Origin: JBGSYJ01 sp041748075
Lineage (GTDB): Bacteria > Acidobacteriota > Thermoanaerobaculia > Gp7-AA8
NCBI GenBank assembly: GCA_041748075.1
Contig: JBGTDX010000089.1
Coordinates: forward strand, 1 to 6,890
Length of the DNA stretch: 6,890 bases
Direction: 5' to 3'
Part shown: one piece after another, positions 1-4,598 of the stretch
How the letters are laid out: each line of letters opens with the position of its first letter
Position numbering within the stretch: position 1 is the first letter of the stretch
The notes under the pieces: model-generated
Databases searched by the model: none
Told to the model about the DNA's origin: nothing
What the model saw: only the letters and a program-made list of their open reading frames with translations
Translations under genes and position numbers: made by a program

Positions 1-12
1 GGCCCCACCCTT

Positions 13-67
13 CCCCCTCTCCCGAGGGAGAGGGGTGGCGAGCGCCAGCGAGCCGGGGTGAGGGCTC
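13..67. repeat. Palindromic repeat A, copy 1 (left arm of inverted pair)
   Basis: The core at 14-35 is a perfect 10-bp stem, CCCCTCTCCC/GGGAGAGGGG, with a GA loop. It is followed by a tail reading GGCGAGCGCCAGCGAGCC and then GGGGTGAGGGCTC. The same unit lies in reverse orientation at 441-495, and related copies occur at 5766-5813 and 6674-6724. It is REP-like dispersed repeat DNA. Its tail contains the stop codon of the DUF559 gene (TGA at 68-66 on the minus strand). The stem could act as a bidirectional terminator, but no U-tract is present. Confidence 0.85.
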
Positions 68-425
68 AGGTGGCTTTGCGGGAATGGATCGCTCTGATCG
101 CTCTGTCGATCCGGAACGTAGCTTGATTGAGATCGTCCAGCTCTTCGTAGCGGATTCGCAAAACCGTCAGGCCGCGTGATTCGAGGAATCTCGTTCGTTC
201 CATGTCGTGCGCGATCTGCTTCTCTTCCAGGTGCTGCACTCCGTCGAGCTCGATGACGAGGTTCAGCTCTTCGCAGAAGAAGTCGAGATAGTAGCGACCG
301 AAAGGTCGCTGGCGCCGGAACTTCAGGTTGAGGAAGCGGCGGTTACGGAGGAGTTGCCAGAGGAGGGCTTCGTAGGAGGTCTGGGTTTGGCGGAGCTCTC
401 TTGCGCGGGGGGTGCGGGGGAGCAT
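66..425 (-). CDS. DUF559 / Vsr-like endonuclease-domain protein
   Basis: This gene encodes 119 residues with the recognisable DUF559 (PF04480) pattern. An N-terminal region of basic and aromatic residues (about 1-35, including the RRFLNLKFRRQRPFG stretch) leads into the core YYLDFFCEELNLVIELDGVQH at about 45-65, whose Asp and Glu residues correspond to the PD-(D/E)XK-type nuclease centre. A C-terminal segment ends VLRIRYEEL. The family is related to very-short-patch-repair and restriction-type nucleases, but its substrate is not established. The length is normal for stand-alone members. The ATG at 425 has no Shine-Dalgarno sequence; a TACAAT hexamer at 437-432 (minus strand) ends six bases before it, so translation may be leaderless. 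The gene almost exactly fills the space between inverted repeats 13-67 and 441-495, and its stop codon falls inside the left repeat. It has no partner gene beside it. Confidence 0.85.
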   Translation of the reverse strand: MLPRTPRARELRQTQTSYEALLWQLLRNRRFLNLKFRRQRPFGRYYLDFFCEELNLVIELDGVQHLEEKQIAHDMERTRFLESRGLTVLRIRYEELDDLNQATFRIDRAIRAIHSRKAT

Positions 426-431
426 GGGCTC

Positions 432-437
432 ATTGTA
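432..437 (-). promoter_or_regulatory. Candidate -10 box for the DUF559 gene
   Basis: The minus strand reads TACAAT, one mismatch from TATAAT, with exactly six bases (GAGCCC) before the ATG at 425. No convincing -35 box is seen because the upstream DNA is repeat A. The same ATTGTA plus-strand sequence also precedes repeat A at 5757-5762, so it may belong to the repeat junction rather than be a selected promoter. Confidence 0.35.
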
Positions 438-440
438 GCG

Positions 441-495
441 GGGCCCTCACCCCGGCTCGCTGGCGCTCGCCACCCCTCTCCCTCGGGAGAGGGGG
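441..495. repeat. Palindromic repeat A, copy 2 (right arm, inverted)
   Basis: This is the reverse complement of the unit at 13-67: CCCTCACCCC, then GGCTCGCTGGCGCTCGCC, then the CCCCTCTCCC/GGGAGAGGGG-type hairpin (here with CCTCGG at its centre). Together with copy 1 it encloses the DUF559 gene, giving arms of about 55 bp around about 370 bp. Confidence 0.85.
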
Positions 496-503
496 AGATG
501 CGG

Positions 504-919
504 TCAGCGGTTGGATTCTCGGATCACGAAGTCGGCGCCGGGAGAGGTGGCTTTCAATAGTTCATCGAGCTTCTCGACTGTCGGAACCGCGTCTCCGCGT
601 TCATAGCGGGCGTAGGCGTTCCGGGACGTTGATCCGAGGCGGGAGGCGAGGTCGCGGAGGGACTTGCCGCTGGCGGCCCTCCGCCTGCGAAGGAGTAACG
701 CCGTCATGGCAGCTGCGTCGCTGCCGGCTATTTCGAACTCGTTCCCTTCCCACCTGAACACTGTGGCCTCGAAGTCCCTTCTGTCGACCATCGTCGCGAG
801 CCAGTCCGCGATCATTTCGAGTGCTTCTTTCTGGTTCTGCCCTGGGTCATCGCGTCGAGCAGGGGGATCTCCGCAAGCCACCATCGTCCATCGCGAAATA
901 CTCGGCCTTCAAATCTCAT
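504..919 (-). pseudogene. HicB-family antitoxin with XRE domain, frameshifted
   Basis: The intact-looking ORF (504-884) has an unrelated N-terminus. Reading from ATG 919 gives a HicB-like start, MRFEGRVFRDGRWWLAEIPL followed by LDAMTQGRTRK, which stops at an early TGA. Restoring one base in the A-run at about 826-830 (minus strand AGAAAGAAG, expected AGAAAAGAAG) joins this to EALEMIADWLATMV and yields 138 residues. Residues 1-50 then form the HicB-type partial RNase-H-like fold. Residues about 72-124 form an XRE helix-turn-helix (SLRDLASRLGSTSRNAYARYERG), which would bind the gene's own operator. HicB normally neutralises the mRNA interferase HicA; no hicA is present on either side. The TGTACAC-N6-GTGTTCA palindrome at 942-961 lies 22 bp upstream of the ATG and is a candidate operator. 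The defect is either a true mutation or a homopolymer read error. Confidence 0.82.
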
Positions 920-941
920 CGCCGCTTCATTCACAATCTAG

Positions 942-961
942 TGTACACCGAAATGTGTTCA
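942..961. promoter_or_regulatory. Operator-like palindrome TGTACAC-N6-GTGTTCA (copy 1)
   Basis: The arms TGTACAC and GTGTTCA pair with one mismatch around the spacer CGAAAT. The site is just upstream of the hicB-like gene on the minus strand. The same arms recur at 3929-3948 around a different spacer (ATCAAC). Conserved arms with a varying spacer are what a protein-binding site would show. I infer control of the hicB-like gene; this is not demonstrated. Confidence 0.5.
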
Positions 962-1001
962 GGCATTCCAGTAGGGAGAGGAGTTGAGCCCGGCGACGAC
1001 G

Positions 1002-1059
<58 letters not shown>

Positions 1060-1064
1060 AGTTT

Positions 1065-1101
1065 CCCTCACCCCTGACCCCTCTCCCGCCGGGAGAGGGG
1101 G
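1065..1101. repeat. Palindromic repeat A, short variant
   Basis: CCTCACCCCTGA is followed by the hairpin CCCCTCTCCCGCCGGGAGAGGG. This is the hairpin part of repeat A without the GCTCGCTGGCGCTCGCC tail. It follows the hexamer tract directly. Confidence 0.75.
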
Positions 1102-1135
1102 AATCGGGCCGCAGGGTCGCTACGGTTCGTCGTGG

Positions 1136-1161
1136 TTGCGTGAGAATGGCAGTGCTAAGAT
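1136..1161 (+). promoter_or_regulatory. Candidate promoter for the 1168-1641 gene pair
   Basis: TTGCGT at 1136-1141 and TAAGAT at 1156-1161 are separated by 14 bp. The -10 is preceded by TGC, giving an extended -10 (TGCTAAGAT). The -10 ends six bases before the GTG at 1168, so the transcript would start at or next to the start codon. There is no Shine-Dalgarno sequence. Confidence 0.4.
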
Positions 1162-1167
1162 CGAGCG

Positions 1168-1397
1168 GTGAAGTTCGAGATCGTCGGAGAAATTTCAGAC
1201 ATCGAGAACATCGCGACCGCGCGTAGAGTTCGGGACCGTCGACGTCTTGTGCGAGAAATGGCTATGGGAAATGGCGTAAAGTCCAAGGGGTCGCAACGAT
1301 CCGCCTCGAAAACGGCAAGGTCATCAAAGCGGAGCTCCACTGGTACGAAGCGCACGGTATCGGTCGCAAAGAGATCAAGTTCAAGAAACCTCTCTAA
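1168..1397 (+). pseudogene. Conserved small protein of unknown function, frameshifted
   Basis: From GTG 1168 the frame reads VKFEIVGEISDIENIAT and continues with basic residues to about codon 34. From 1269 a second frame reads KWRKVQGVATIRLENGK and then AELHWYEAHGIGRKEIKFKK to TAA at 1395. One missing base in the G/A run at 1266-1271 (GGGAAATGG) joins them into a 76-residue protein. I recognise the two halves from memory as parts of one widespread small hypothetical protein, with an MKFEIVGEI-type start and a conserved ELHWYEAHGIG core. I know no function. Without the correction, the first frame runs on and fuses artificially to the next gene, giving a spurious 157-residue ORF. The next gene starts 4 bp later, so the two form an operon. 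Homopolymer read error is a real alternative to mutation. Confidence 0.75.
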
Positions 1398-1401
1398 CGC
1401 C

Positions 1402-1641
1402 GTGGAAAAGCGATCTTTCGCGGTATGCGTAAAGAACGAGGGATACAAGGCATCACTCGAGTTACGGAAACTGTACGAGACCCTGGCCGACGACTTCGCA
1501 GTCCAGAACGACCTCATACGCGTGATCGATGAGAGCGGCGAAGATTACCTCTACTCGTCCGACTATTTCGTGCCTGTCTCGCTTCCCAAGTCCGTCGAAA
1601 GCACGCTTCGCAGGATCAGCGGCCGCAAACCGGCGGCCTGA
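1402..1641 (+). CDS. Conserved small protein of unknown function
   Basis: GTG 1402 begins a 79-residue protein starting MEKRSFAVCVKNEGYKASLE. A central LRKLYETLADDFAVQNDLIRV segment is followed by IDESGEDYLYSSDYFVPVSL, then a short helical C-terminus. This matches my memory of a small cytosolic family of about 70-80 residues with a conserved DESGEDYLY motif. No function is established that I know of, and there is no signal peptide or membrane segment. I place the start at GTG because it follows the previous stop by 4 bp and the homology-like region begins there, although the upstream frame happens to be open as well. It probably forms a two-gene operon with 1168-1397, and I recall the two families occurring in tandem elsewhere. 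Whether they act as a pair (TA-like or otherwise) is unknown. Confidence 0.75.
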   Translation: MEKRSFAVCVKNEGYKASLELRKLYETLADDFAVQNDLIRVIDESGEDYLYSSDYFVPVSLPKSVESTLRRISGRKPAA

Positions 1642-1689
1642 CGAAGGGAAGGGAAGTTCGGCGTGGCGACGGCTACGGCTAAGGGAGCT

Positions 1690-1725
1690 CCCTCACCCCT
1701 TCCCCTCTCCCGCGGGTAGAGGGGA
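1690..1725. repeat. Palindromic repeat A, short variant
   Basis: CCTCACCCCTTCCCCTCTCC is followed by CGCGGGTAGAGGGGA, an imperfect CCCCTCTCCC/GGGTAGAGGGG hairpin. It lies about 50 bp after the gene pair and is preceded by a short CGGCTA run at 1670-1680. It may end transcription of the pair, but no U-tract follows. Confidence 0.7.
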
Positions 1726-1734
1726 ATCGATGAC

Positions 1735-1765
1735 CTCTTGACATCACAGATTGTGATCTCAAGAG
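1735..1765. repeat. 31-bp near-perfect palindrome
   Basis: The arms CTCTTGACATCACA and TGTGATCTCAAGAG match with one mismatch around the centre GAT. It lies 48 bp downstream of the RHH antitoxin gene (minus strand) and next to repeat A. With no U-tract on either strand, it is not a typical terminator. It could be a protein-binding site or a relic of an element. Confidence 0.7.
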
Positions 1766-1812
1766 GTTGTGCTCGACGATTTTTACCTGTGAGAGACCGC
1801 CGTCGCAGTCGG

Positions 1813-2016
1813 TCAACTGCGATACTCGAGAACGTCCTCTGCTTCGCGGTTCAGTTCGTCGGCGAGCTCGTTGATGCGATCGACCTCGTCTCTGACCGAC
1901 TCGCGGGAGTCGCGCAGCAGGCGGCGAACGGCTTCCTCGATGAACGACGCGCGGTTGGTGGTCATCTCGTCGATCTGTGCTACCAGGTCCTCAGGCAAGT
2001 TGACTGGAATGCTCAT
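1813..2016 (-). CDS. Ribbon-helix-helix antitoxin-type protein, orphan
   Basis: The gene encodes 67 residues. Residues 1-40 fit a ribbon-helix-helix fold: the strand MSIPVNLPEDLV, helix 1 (AQIDEMTTNRA), then SFIEEAVRRLLR, with the usual small/Ser turn. Residues 41-67 are acidic and helical (DEVDRINELADELNREAEDV), typical of the toxin-binding tail of small antitoxins. Such proteins dimerise, bind the operator and block a partner toxin. No toxin ORF follows on the minus strand: only 48 bp separate it from a palindrome and then repeat A. It is therefore either an orphan antitoxin or the remnant of a pair. The start is fixed at ATG 2016 because the RHH strand begins there. No clear Shine-Dalgarno sequence precedes it. 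Confidence 0.75.
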   Translation of the reverse strand: MSIPVNLPEDLVAQIDEMTTNRASFIEEAVRRLLRDSRESVRDEVDRINELADELNREAEDVLEYRS

Positions 2017-2094
2017 GAGGGCAAGGTTAGCTAAGATTGTGGCAGCGTGCGAATTCTGTTAGGGATGGTCGACCGCCAGACCATGCGCTGCACT

Positions 2095-2285
2095 GCGTTA
2101 TCACGCGCGGGGACGCTCTGGCACCCCTCCGGGGTGCCGATATGGATTTGATCGGGGCGTGCGATTCCGGCGGGTGCGCTTCGCTTCCCGCCGGCTACCC
2201 TCTGACGCGCCTCCGGCGCATAGGTTGGGCTTCGGCGTGGGTGATAGTTTCGGCGACGGCGACGGCGATGGCGACGGCAACGGTG
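2095..2285. repeat. Structured repeat element B, copy 1 (long form)
   Basis: The element begins GCGTTATCACG and contains three hairpins: GGCACCCC-TCC-GGGGTGCC (2120-2138), CCGGCGGG-N12-CCCGCCGG (2167-2194) and GCGCC-TCC-GGCGC (2207-2219). The segment GATATGGATTTGATCGG lies between the first two. It ends in a CGGCGA/CGGCAA hexamer tract (2251-2285). A shorter, inverted-repeat-flanked copy is at 5563-5675, sharing the same order of motifs but lacking about 80 bp of the middle. It abuts the truncated abiEii gene. Confidence 0.8.
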
Positions 2286-2415
2286 GATACAGCCGGTAGA
2301 GAAAGCGTTCTGACGCGTATCGAGTGAGAATGAGATTCGGATCGACGCCCTGAAGCTTTGCATGGCGCACGAGCCGGTCCTGAACCGAGCGCTCGAGTCC
2401 CGAAGGCGGTTTCAT
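2101..2415 (-). pseudogene. abiEii nucleotidyltransferase toxin, truncated to N-terminus
   Basis: ATG 2415 overlaps the stop codon of abiEi (ATGA), the usual coupling in abiE operons. The first ~42 codons, MKPPSGLERSVQDRLVRHAK then LQGVDPNLILTRYASERFLYRL, fit the start of AbiEii-type toxins (PF08843). The nucleotidyltransferase core, with its GSxxxxxxD-type motif, would follow and is absent. From about 2290 downward the frame runs into a Pro-Ser/Pro-Lys translation of the hexamer tract and repeat element B, then stops at 2101. The frame stays open only because of the six-base periodicity. The rest of the gene is not found before the RHH gene at 2016. A toxin cannot be made from this locus. 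Either insertion of the element with deletion or recombination between repeats could have caused it. Confidence 0.8.
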
Positions 2416-3020
2416 GCGACCAGCGACTCCAGGTAGGGACGCATCACGCGTTCGACGCGGCAGATGCGCGCGTAGCGATCGATCTCGTCCATCGTCGTGC
2501 GGCGCTCGCGCCACACTTCGCGAAGCGCTTCCATCGCGACGTCGAGCCCGATCTTCCCGCGGTACTTGAAGAGATCGGCGAGCGTCTTCGGAATGTTGTA
2601 GATGCGGACGCGCCGCCCCTCCAGCTCGTGTTGCTCGATTCCTTCGCGAAAGGCTCGTCCACTGAAGCGGGCAATACGCAGCGGAGGGTAGGAGACTGCG
2701 GGCAGCCGCGATCGTCGGTCGATCGCGAGCCAGACTTCGTGCGGGGCCTGAGTGCCGATTCCGTGGAAGTTGAGTGCCGACAGGAGACAGACTACAGAGC
2801 CGGGCACTGCAACGGATGCAAGGGCGAGCGCATGATGCTCGGTGATCGGCCGGTCGGCCAGGCGATACGTTCCCCGCGCAACGCGCTCGAGCACGCCCTC
2901 GCGTACGAGTCGCGTAAGCTCCTGGCTGTGGACATGAGTGCGGGCGGCGTCCGCGGCCGTGAAAAACGGCCGGCGGCGGGCTACGCGGAGGATCCGTTCA
3001 CGGGCGGAGGCATCTGGCAT
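2412..3020 (-). CDS. AbiEi-family antitoxin / transcriptional repressor (type IV TA)
   Basis: From ATG 3020 the protein has 202 residues. The N-terminal third (about 5-50, ERILRVARRRPFFTAADAAR then LTRLVREGVLERVARGTYRL) is the winged-helix domain of the AbiEi family (AbiEi_4 type). The rest (LALASVAVPGSVVCLLSALN, HEVWLAIDRR, IYNIPKTLADLFKYRGKIGL) is the conserved AbiEi C-terminal domain. Characterised AbiEi proteins repress their own operon and counter the AbiEii nucleotidyltransferase without a stable protein complex. An upstream in-frame ATG at 3038 exists, but the candidate promoter TTGCCC-16-TACACT (3055-3028) ends seven bases before ATG 3020, so I prefer the latter. The abiEii gene that overlaps its stop is truncated, leaving this as a lone antitoxin. 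A mazEF pair lies just upstream on the same strand. Confidence 0.85.
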   Translation of the reverse strand: MPDASARERILRVARRRPFFTAADAARTHVHSQELTRLVREGVLERVARGTYRLADRPITEHHALALASVAVPGSVVCLLSALNFHGIGTQAPHEVWLAIDRRSRLPAVSYPPLRIARFSGRAFREGIEQHELEGRRVRIYNIPKTLADLFKYRGKIGLDVAMEALREVWRERRTTMDEIDRYARICRVERVMRPYLESLVA

Positions 3021-3066
3021 GTGTGAAAGTGTATACATTTATATATAAAGGGCAACAGTTTCACAC
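3021..3066 (-). promoter_or_regulatory. abiEi promoter with flanking inverted repeat
   Basis: GTGTGAAA (3021-3028) and TTTCACAC (3059-3066) form a perfect 8-bp inverted repeat around an AT-rich centre. On the minus strand, TTGCCC (3055-3050) and TACACT (3033-3028) are spaced 16 bp and point at ATG 3020. Characterised AbiEi repressors bind inverted repeats at their own promoter, so this is a natural operator candidate. Confidence 0.55.
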
Positions 3067-3087
3067 TGGTGGGCCCGATGAAGTCGT

Positions 3088-3423
3088 CTACACCAGGTCC
3101 AGGACTTCGCGGAGGGCGGCTTCGATTCTCGTCATGGTGGATGACGAGAGGCGGACTACGGGGCCCTTGATCAGCCGGCGATTATCGATCGCGCGGATCT
3201 GGTCGATCAGGACGTCGGAGGCTTTCAGTTTCTCCGGCTTGATGCGGACTCGCAGCGGTTCGGCGCCGTCGATCAGGTTCGTCGTCAGCGGGAGCACGAT
3301 CGTCGAAGGGTGCTCTACGTCGTTCAGATCCTGCGACTGGATGATGAGAACGGGACGCGACTTACCGGGCTCAGTTCCAGCACACGGATCGAGATTCGCG
3401 ATCCAGACTTCTCCCCTACGCAT
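3088..3423 (-). CDS. mazF: PemK/MazF-family endoribonuclease toxin
   Basis: The gene encodes 111 residues, a normal length for the family. The N-terminus RRGEVWIANLDP (2-13) and GKSRPVLIIQ (20-29) are the hallmark first strands and loop. Arg23 and Thr47/Thr48 in PLTTNL match the catalytic Arg and Thr of MazF enzymes. DQIRAIDNRRL (74-84) is the conserved third motif. MazF-type toxins cleave single-stranded RNA at short motifs and halt growth. The gene overlaps the antitoxin gene by 8 bp (ATGCGTAG), so translation is coupled and the antitoxin is made first. All key residues are present, so it looks functional. The stop codon lies inside a weak CTGGTG/CACCAG stem (3066-3096). abiEi follows about 70 bp downstream under its own promoter. 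Confidence 0.93.
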   Translation of the reverse strand: MRRGEVWIANLDPCAGTEPGKSRPVLIIQSQDLNDVEHPSTIVLPLTTNLIDGAEPLRVRIKPEKLKASDVLIDQIRAIDNRRLIKGPVVRLSSSTMTRIEAALREVLDLV

Positions 3424-3673
3424 CCGGGTCCGATTCGATCGCGGCGAACTCTTCGTTCACCTTCATGCTTTCTCCGCGAACTTTCCTCGACGCGTCCTGC
3501 ATCCGCTCGCGCCGGGCCTGGCGGATGAGGCGGCGGTTTCGCTCCTCGATCGCCGAGCGGATGTAGGCCGCCCGGGACGTCTTCAGCCCCTCCGCGAGCC
3601 TGTCGCTCTCGCGCAGGAGCTCCTCAGGGAGCTTGAGGGAGATGGCTTCGTAGGTTTTGGCCATGGTGATCAT
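3416..3673 (-). CDS. mazE: Ribbon-helix-helix antitoxin of the MazF pair
   Basis: The gene encodes 85 residues. After MITMAKTYEA, the segment ISLKLPEELLRESDRLAEGL (about 11-30) and KTSRAAYIRSAIEERNRRLI form a ribbon-helix-helix DNA-binding fold of CopG/MetJ type. The charged C-terminal tail (REF about 55-85, MKVNEEFAAIESDPDA) would wrap the toxin. It is RHH rather than the AbrB-type fold of E. coli MazE, so the symbol reflects position and role only. ATG 3673 is preceded by the -10-like TATTCT with exactly six bases between, suggesting a leaderless message. A second in-frame ATG at 3664 is possible. Half-sites in 3681-3714 are the likely operator. It overlaps mazF by 8 bp. Confidence 0.87.
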   Translation of the reverse strand: MITMAKTYEAISLKLPEELLRESDRLAEGLKTSRAAYIRSAIEERNRRLIRQARRERMQDASRKVRGESMKVNEEFAAIESDPDA

Positions 3674-3679
3674 GCTAAC

Positions 3680-3714
3680 AGAATATCGTTTCAGGATATT
3701 CGATTTGGATATTT
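3680..3714 (-). promoter_or_regulatory. mazEF promoter/operator with GATATT half-sites
   Basis: GAATATC (3681-3687) and GATATTC (3695-3701) form a perfect 7-bp inverted repeat, and a further GGATATT is at 3708-3714. The three half-sites are 13-14 bp apart. The first overlaps the candidate -10 (TATTCT, 3685-3680 on the minus strand). This layout suits repression by the RHH antitoxin, alone or with MazF. The -35 is not recognisable. Confidence 0.5.
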
Positions 3715-3928
3715 AATACGAAGATTCAGAACTCACTTCGCCCTGGCGGGGTGCGGAGATGAAGTTGACGATTGCGCGTAGGTTCGGGCTACGGCTACGG
3801 AGGCGGAGACGGGACGAAGGCGCCGGCTATTGATGAAACGAACTCGGGAGGTACAGAATCGTTGCTCCATCGCTCAATCGTCGGAGGTGAATCGTGACTC
3901 GTTCGATTTAAAACGCATCGCTGTTTGC

Positions 3929-3948
3929 TGTACACATCAACGTGTTCA
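3929..3948. promoter_or_regulatory. Operator-like palindrome TGTACAC-N6-GTGTTCA (copy 2)
   Basis: The arms are identical to the site at 942-961, with spacer ATCAAC. Similarity continues on one side (GCACTCCAGAAGG here, GCATTCCAGTAGG there), giving about 29 of 37 matching positions over 3929-3965. No gene follows on either strand within 130 bp. Confidence 0.5.
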
Positions 3949-4081
3949 TGCACTCCAGAAGGAAGGCCTTTCTCGTTTACGGCTACGGCAACGGCAACGG
4001 TAGCTCCTGGCGTTGAAAGTTGAATGGGGAACGGGCTTGCGCTCGCCATCTTTTTCTACTCGGGAGAGGGGATCGAATAGT

Positions 4082-4100
4082 TATAATTTTCGGGAGGAGG
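4082..4100 (+). promoter_or_regulatory. -10 box and ribosome binding site of the GspG-like gene
   Basis: A perfect TATAAT (4082-4087) is followed by AGGAGG (4095-4100), 5 bases before ATG 4106. If used, the leader would be only about 12 nt. The -35 region falls in a degraded copy of repeat A (about 4033-4072) and shows no TTGACA-like sequence. Confidence 0.6.
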
Positions 4101-4105
4101 GAACC

Positions 4106-4513
4106 ATGGTTGGATCGAAGCTCGCGGTATGTGCCGCAGTGATGCTGCTGGTGTCGTCCGGCGTCTTTGCTGAATCAGTGGTGACCGGAAAGCTGACGAT
4201 CTCGCGCCTCCGAGCCATCGCCTCCGCCGTCGAGACCTACGCGGTCGACACCGATCTGTATTATCCGCAGGCCGCAGACATGGACGAACTTGCCGCAATA
4301 CTCTCACCCAAGTACATTCAGAACTTTCCCCGTGATGACGAATGGGGCAAGCCCTTCGCCTATGCAGTGTCGAAGGACAGAATGGGGTATCGGCTCGTCA
4401 GCGGCGGAGCGGACGGGAAGATCGCTTCCGCCAGCCGCGAGGTCGGTTCGCCCGTTACGAAAGGGAGTGACGACCTCATCCTCGAGAATGGCGAAATGCT
4501 GACCGGGGAGTAG
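4106..4513 (+). CDS. Secreted protein with GspG/pseudopilin-like domain
   Basis: The gene encodes 135 residues. Residues 1-22 are a Sec signal peptide: Lys5, a hydrophobic core, then VFA before Glu23. The mature part resembles the globular domain of the type II secretion major pseudopilin GspG. A helix (LTISRLRAIASAVETYAVDT, 30-49) is followed by LYYP, then FPRDDEWGKPFAYAV (74-88) with the D-x-W-G-x-P signature, and YRLVSGGADGKI (95-106). It lacks the prepilin peptidase site (G-FTxxE) and long N-terminal helix of true pseudopilins, so it should be exported rather than assembled into a pilus. The start is fixed by AGGAGG 5 bases upstream; the upstream in-frame extension from 4013 is not supported. 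It stands alone, with a hairpin at 4564-4589 downstream. Function unknown. Confidence 0.8.
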   Translation: MVGSKLAVCAAVMLLVSSGVFAESVVTGKLTISRLRAIASAVETYAVDTDLYYPQAADMDELAAILSPKYIQNFPRDDEWGKPFAYAVSKDRMGYRLVSGGADGKIASASREVGSPVTKGSDDLILENGEMLTGE

Positions 4514-4563
4514 CGGAGGGGTTGGGCTCAAAAAGTCGGCTGCACGACGACGAATTGCATTCC

Positions 4564-4589
4564 CCTCTCCCCGTGTGAACGGGGAGAGG
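4564..4589. terminator. Strong hairpin after the GspG-like gene (repeat A variant)
   Basis: CCTCTCCCCGT-GTGA-ACGGGGAGAGG is a perfect 11-bp stem 50 bp after the stop codon. No U-tract follows, so termination would be weak or factor-dependent. It looks like a repeat A hairpin with compensated stem changes. Confidence 0.5.
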
Positions 4590-4598
4590 AGCAAGGGG

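Larger units (their letters stand above)
3715..4105. other. Non-coding interval with short hexamer tracts and relics
   Basis: No ORF here has coding character. It holds CGGCTA/CGGAGG-type hexamer runs at 3786-3811 and CGGCTACGGCAACGG at 3981-4000. An operator-like palindrome is at 3929-3948. A degraded copy of repeat A is at about 4033-4072, followed by the promoter of the GspG-like gene. On the minus strand just beyond the palindrome, GCGATGCGTTTTAAA resembles the GCGATGAGATTTGAA at the hicB-like start, so this may be the relic of a second such gene. Confidence 0.5.

Noticed and set aside
13..35. Rho-independent terminator
   Set aside because: The stem is strong but no U-tract follows on either strand, and the unit is dispersed throughout the window, so it is listed as a repeat.
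821..987. Proteins encoded across the GGCAAC tract (plus strand)
   Set aside because: The Asn-Gly or Thr-Ala runs come only from the six-base repeat; no start signal or domain supports translation.
1168..1641. Single 157-residue protein
   Set aside because: The middle (Ser/Lys/Arg-rich) is an out-of-frame reading of the first small gene. Two separate families are visible once one base is restored.
2358..3026. 222-residue plus-strand ORF
   Set aside because: It lies opposite the abiEi gene, whose protein has clear family motifs; the plus-strand reading is an antisense shadow.
3023..3781. 252-residue plus-strand ORF
   Set aside because: It is antisense to the well-supported mazEF pair and has no recognisable domain.
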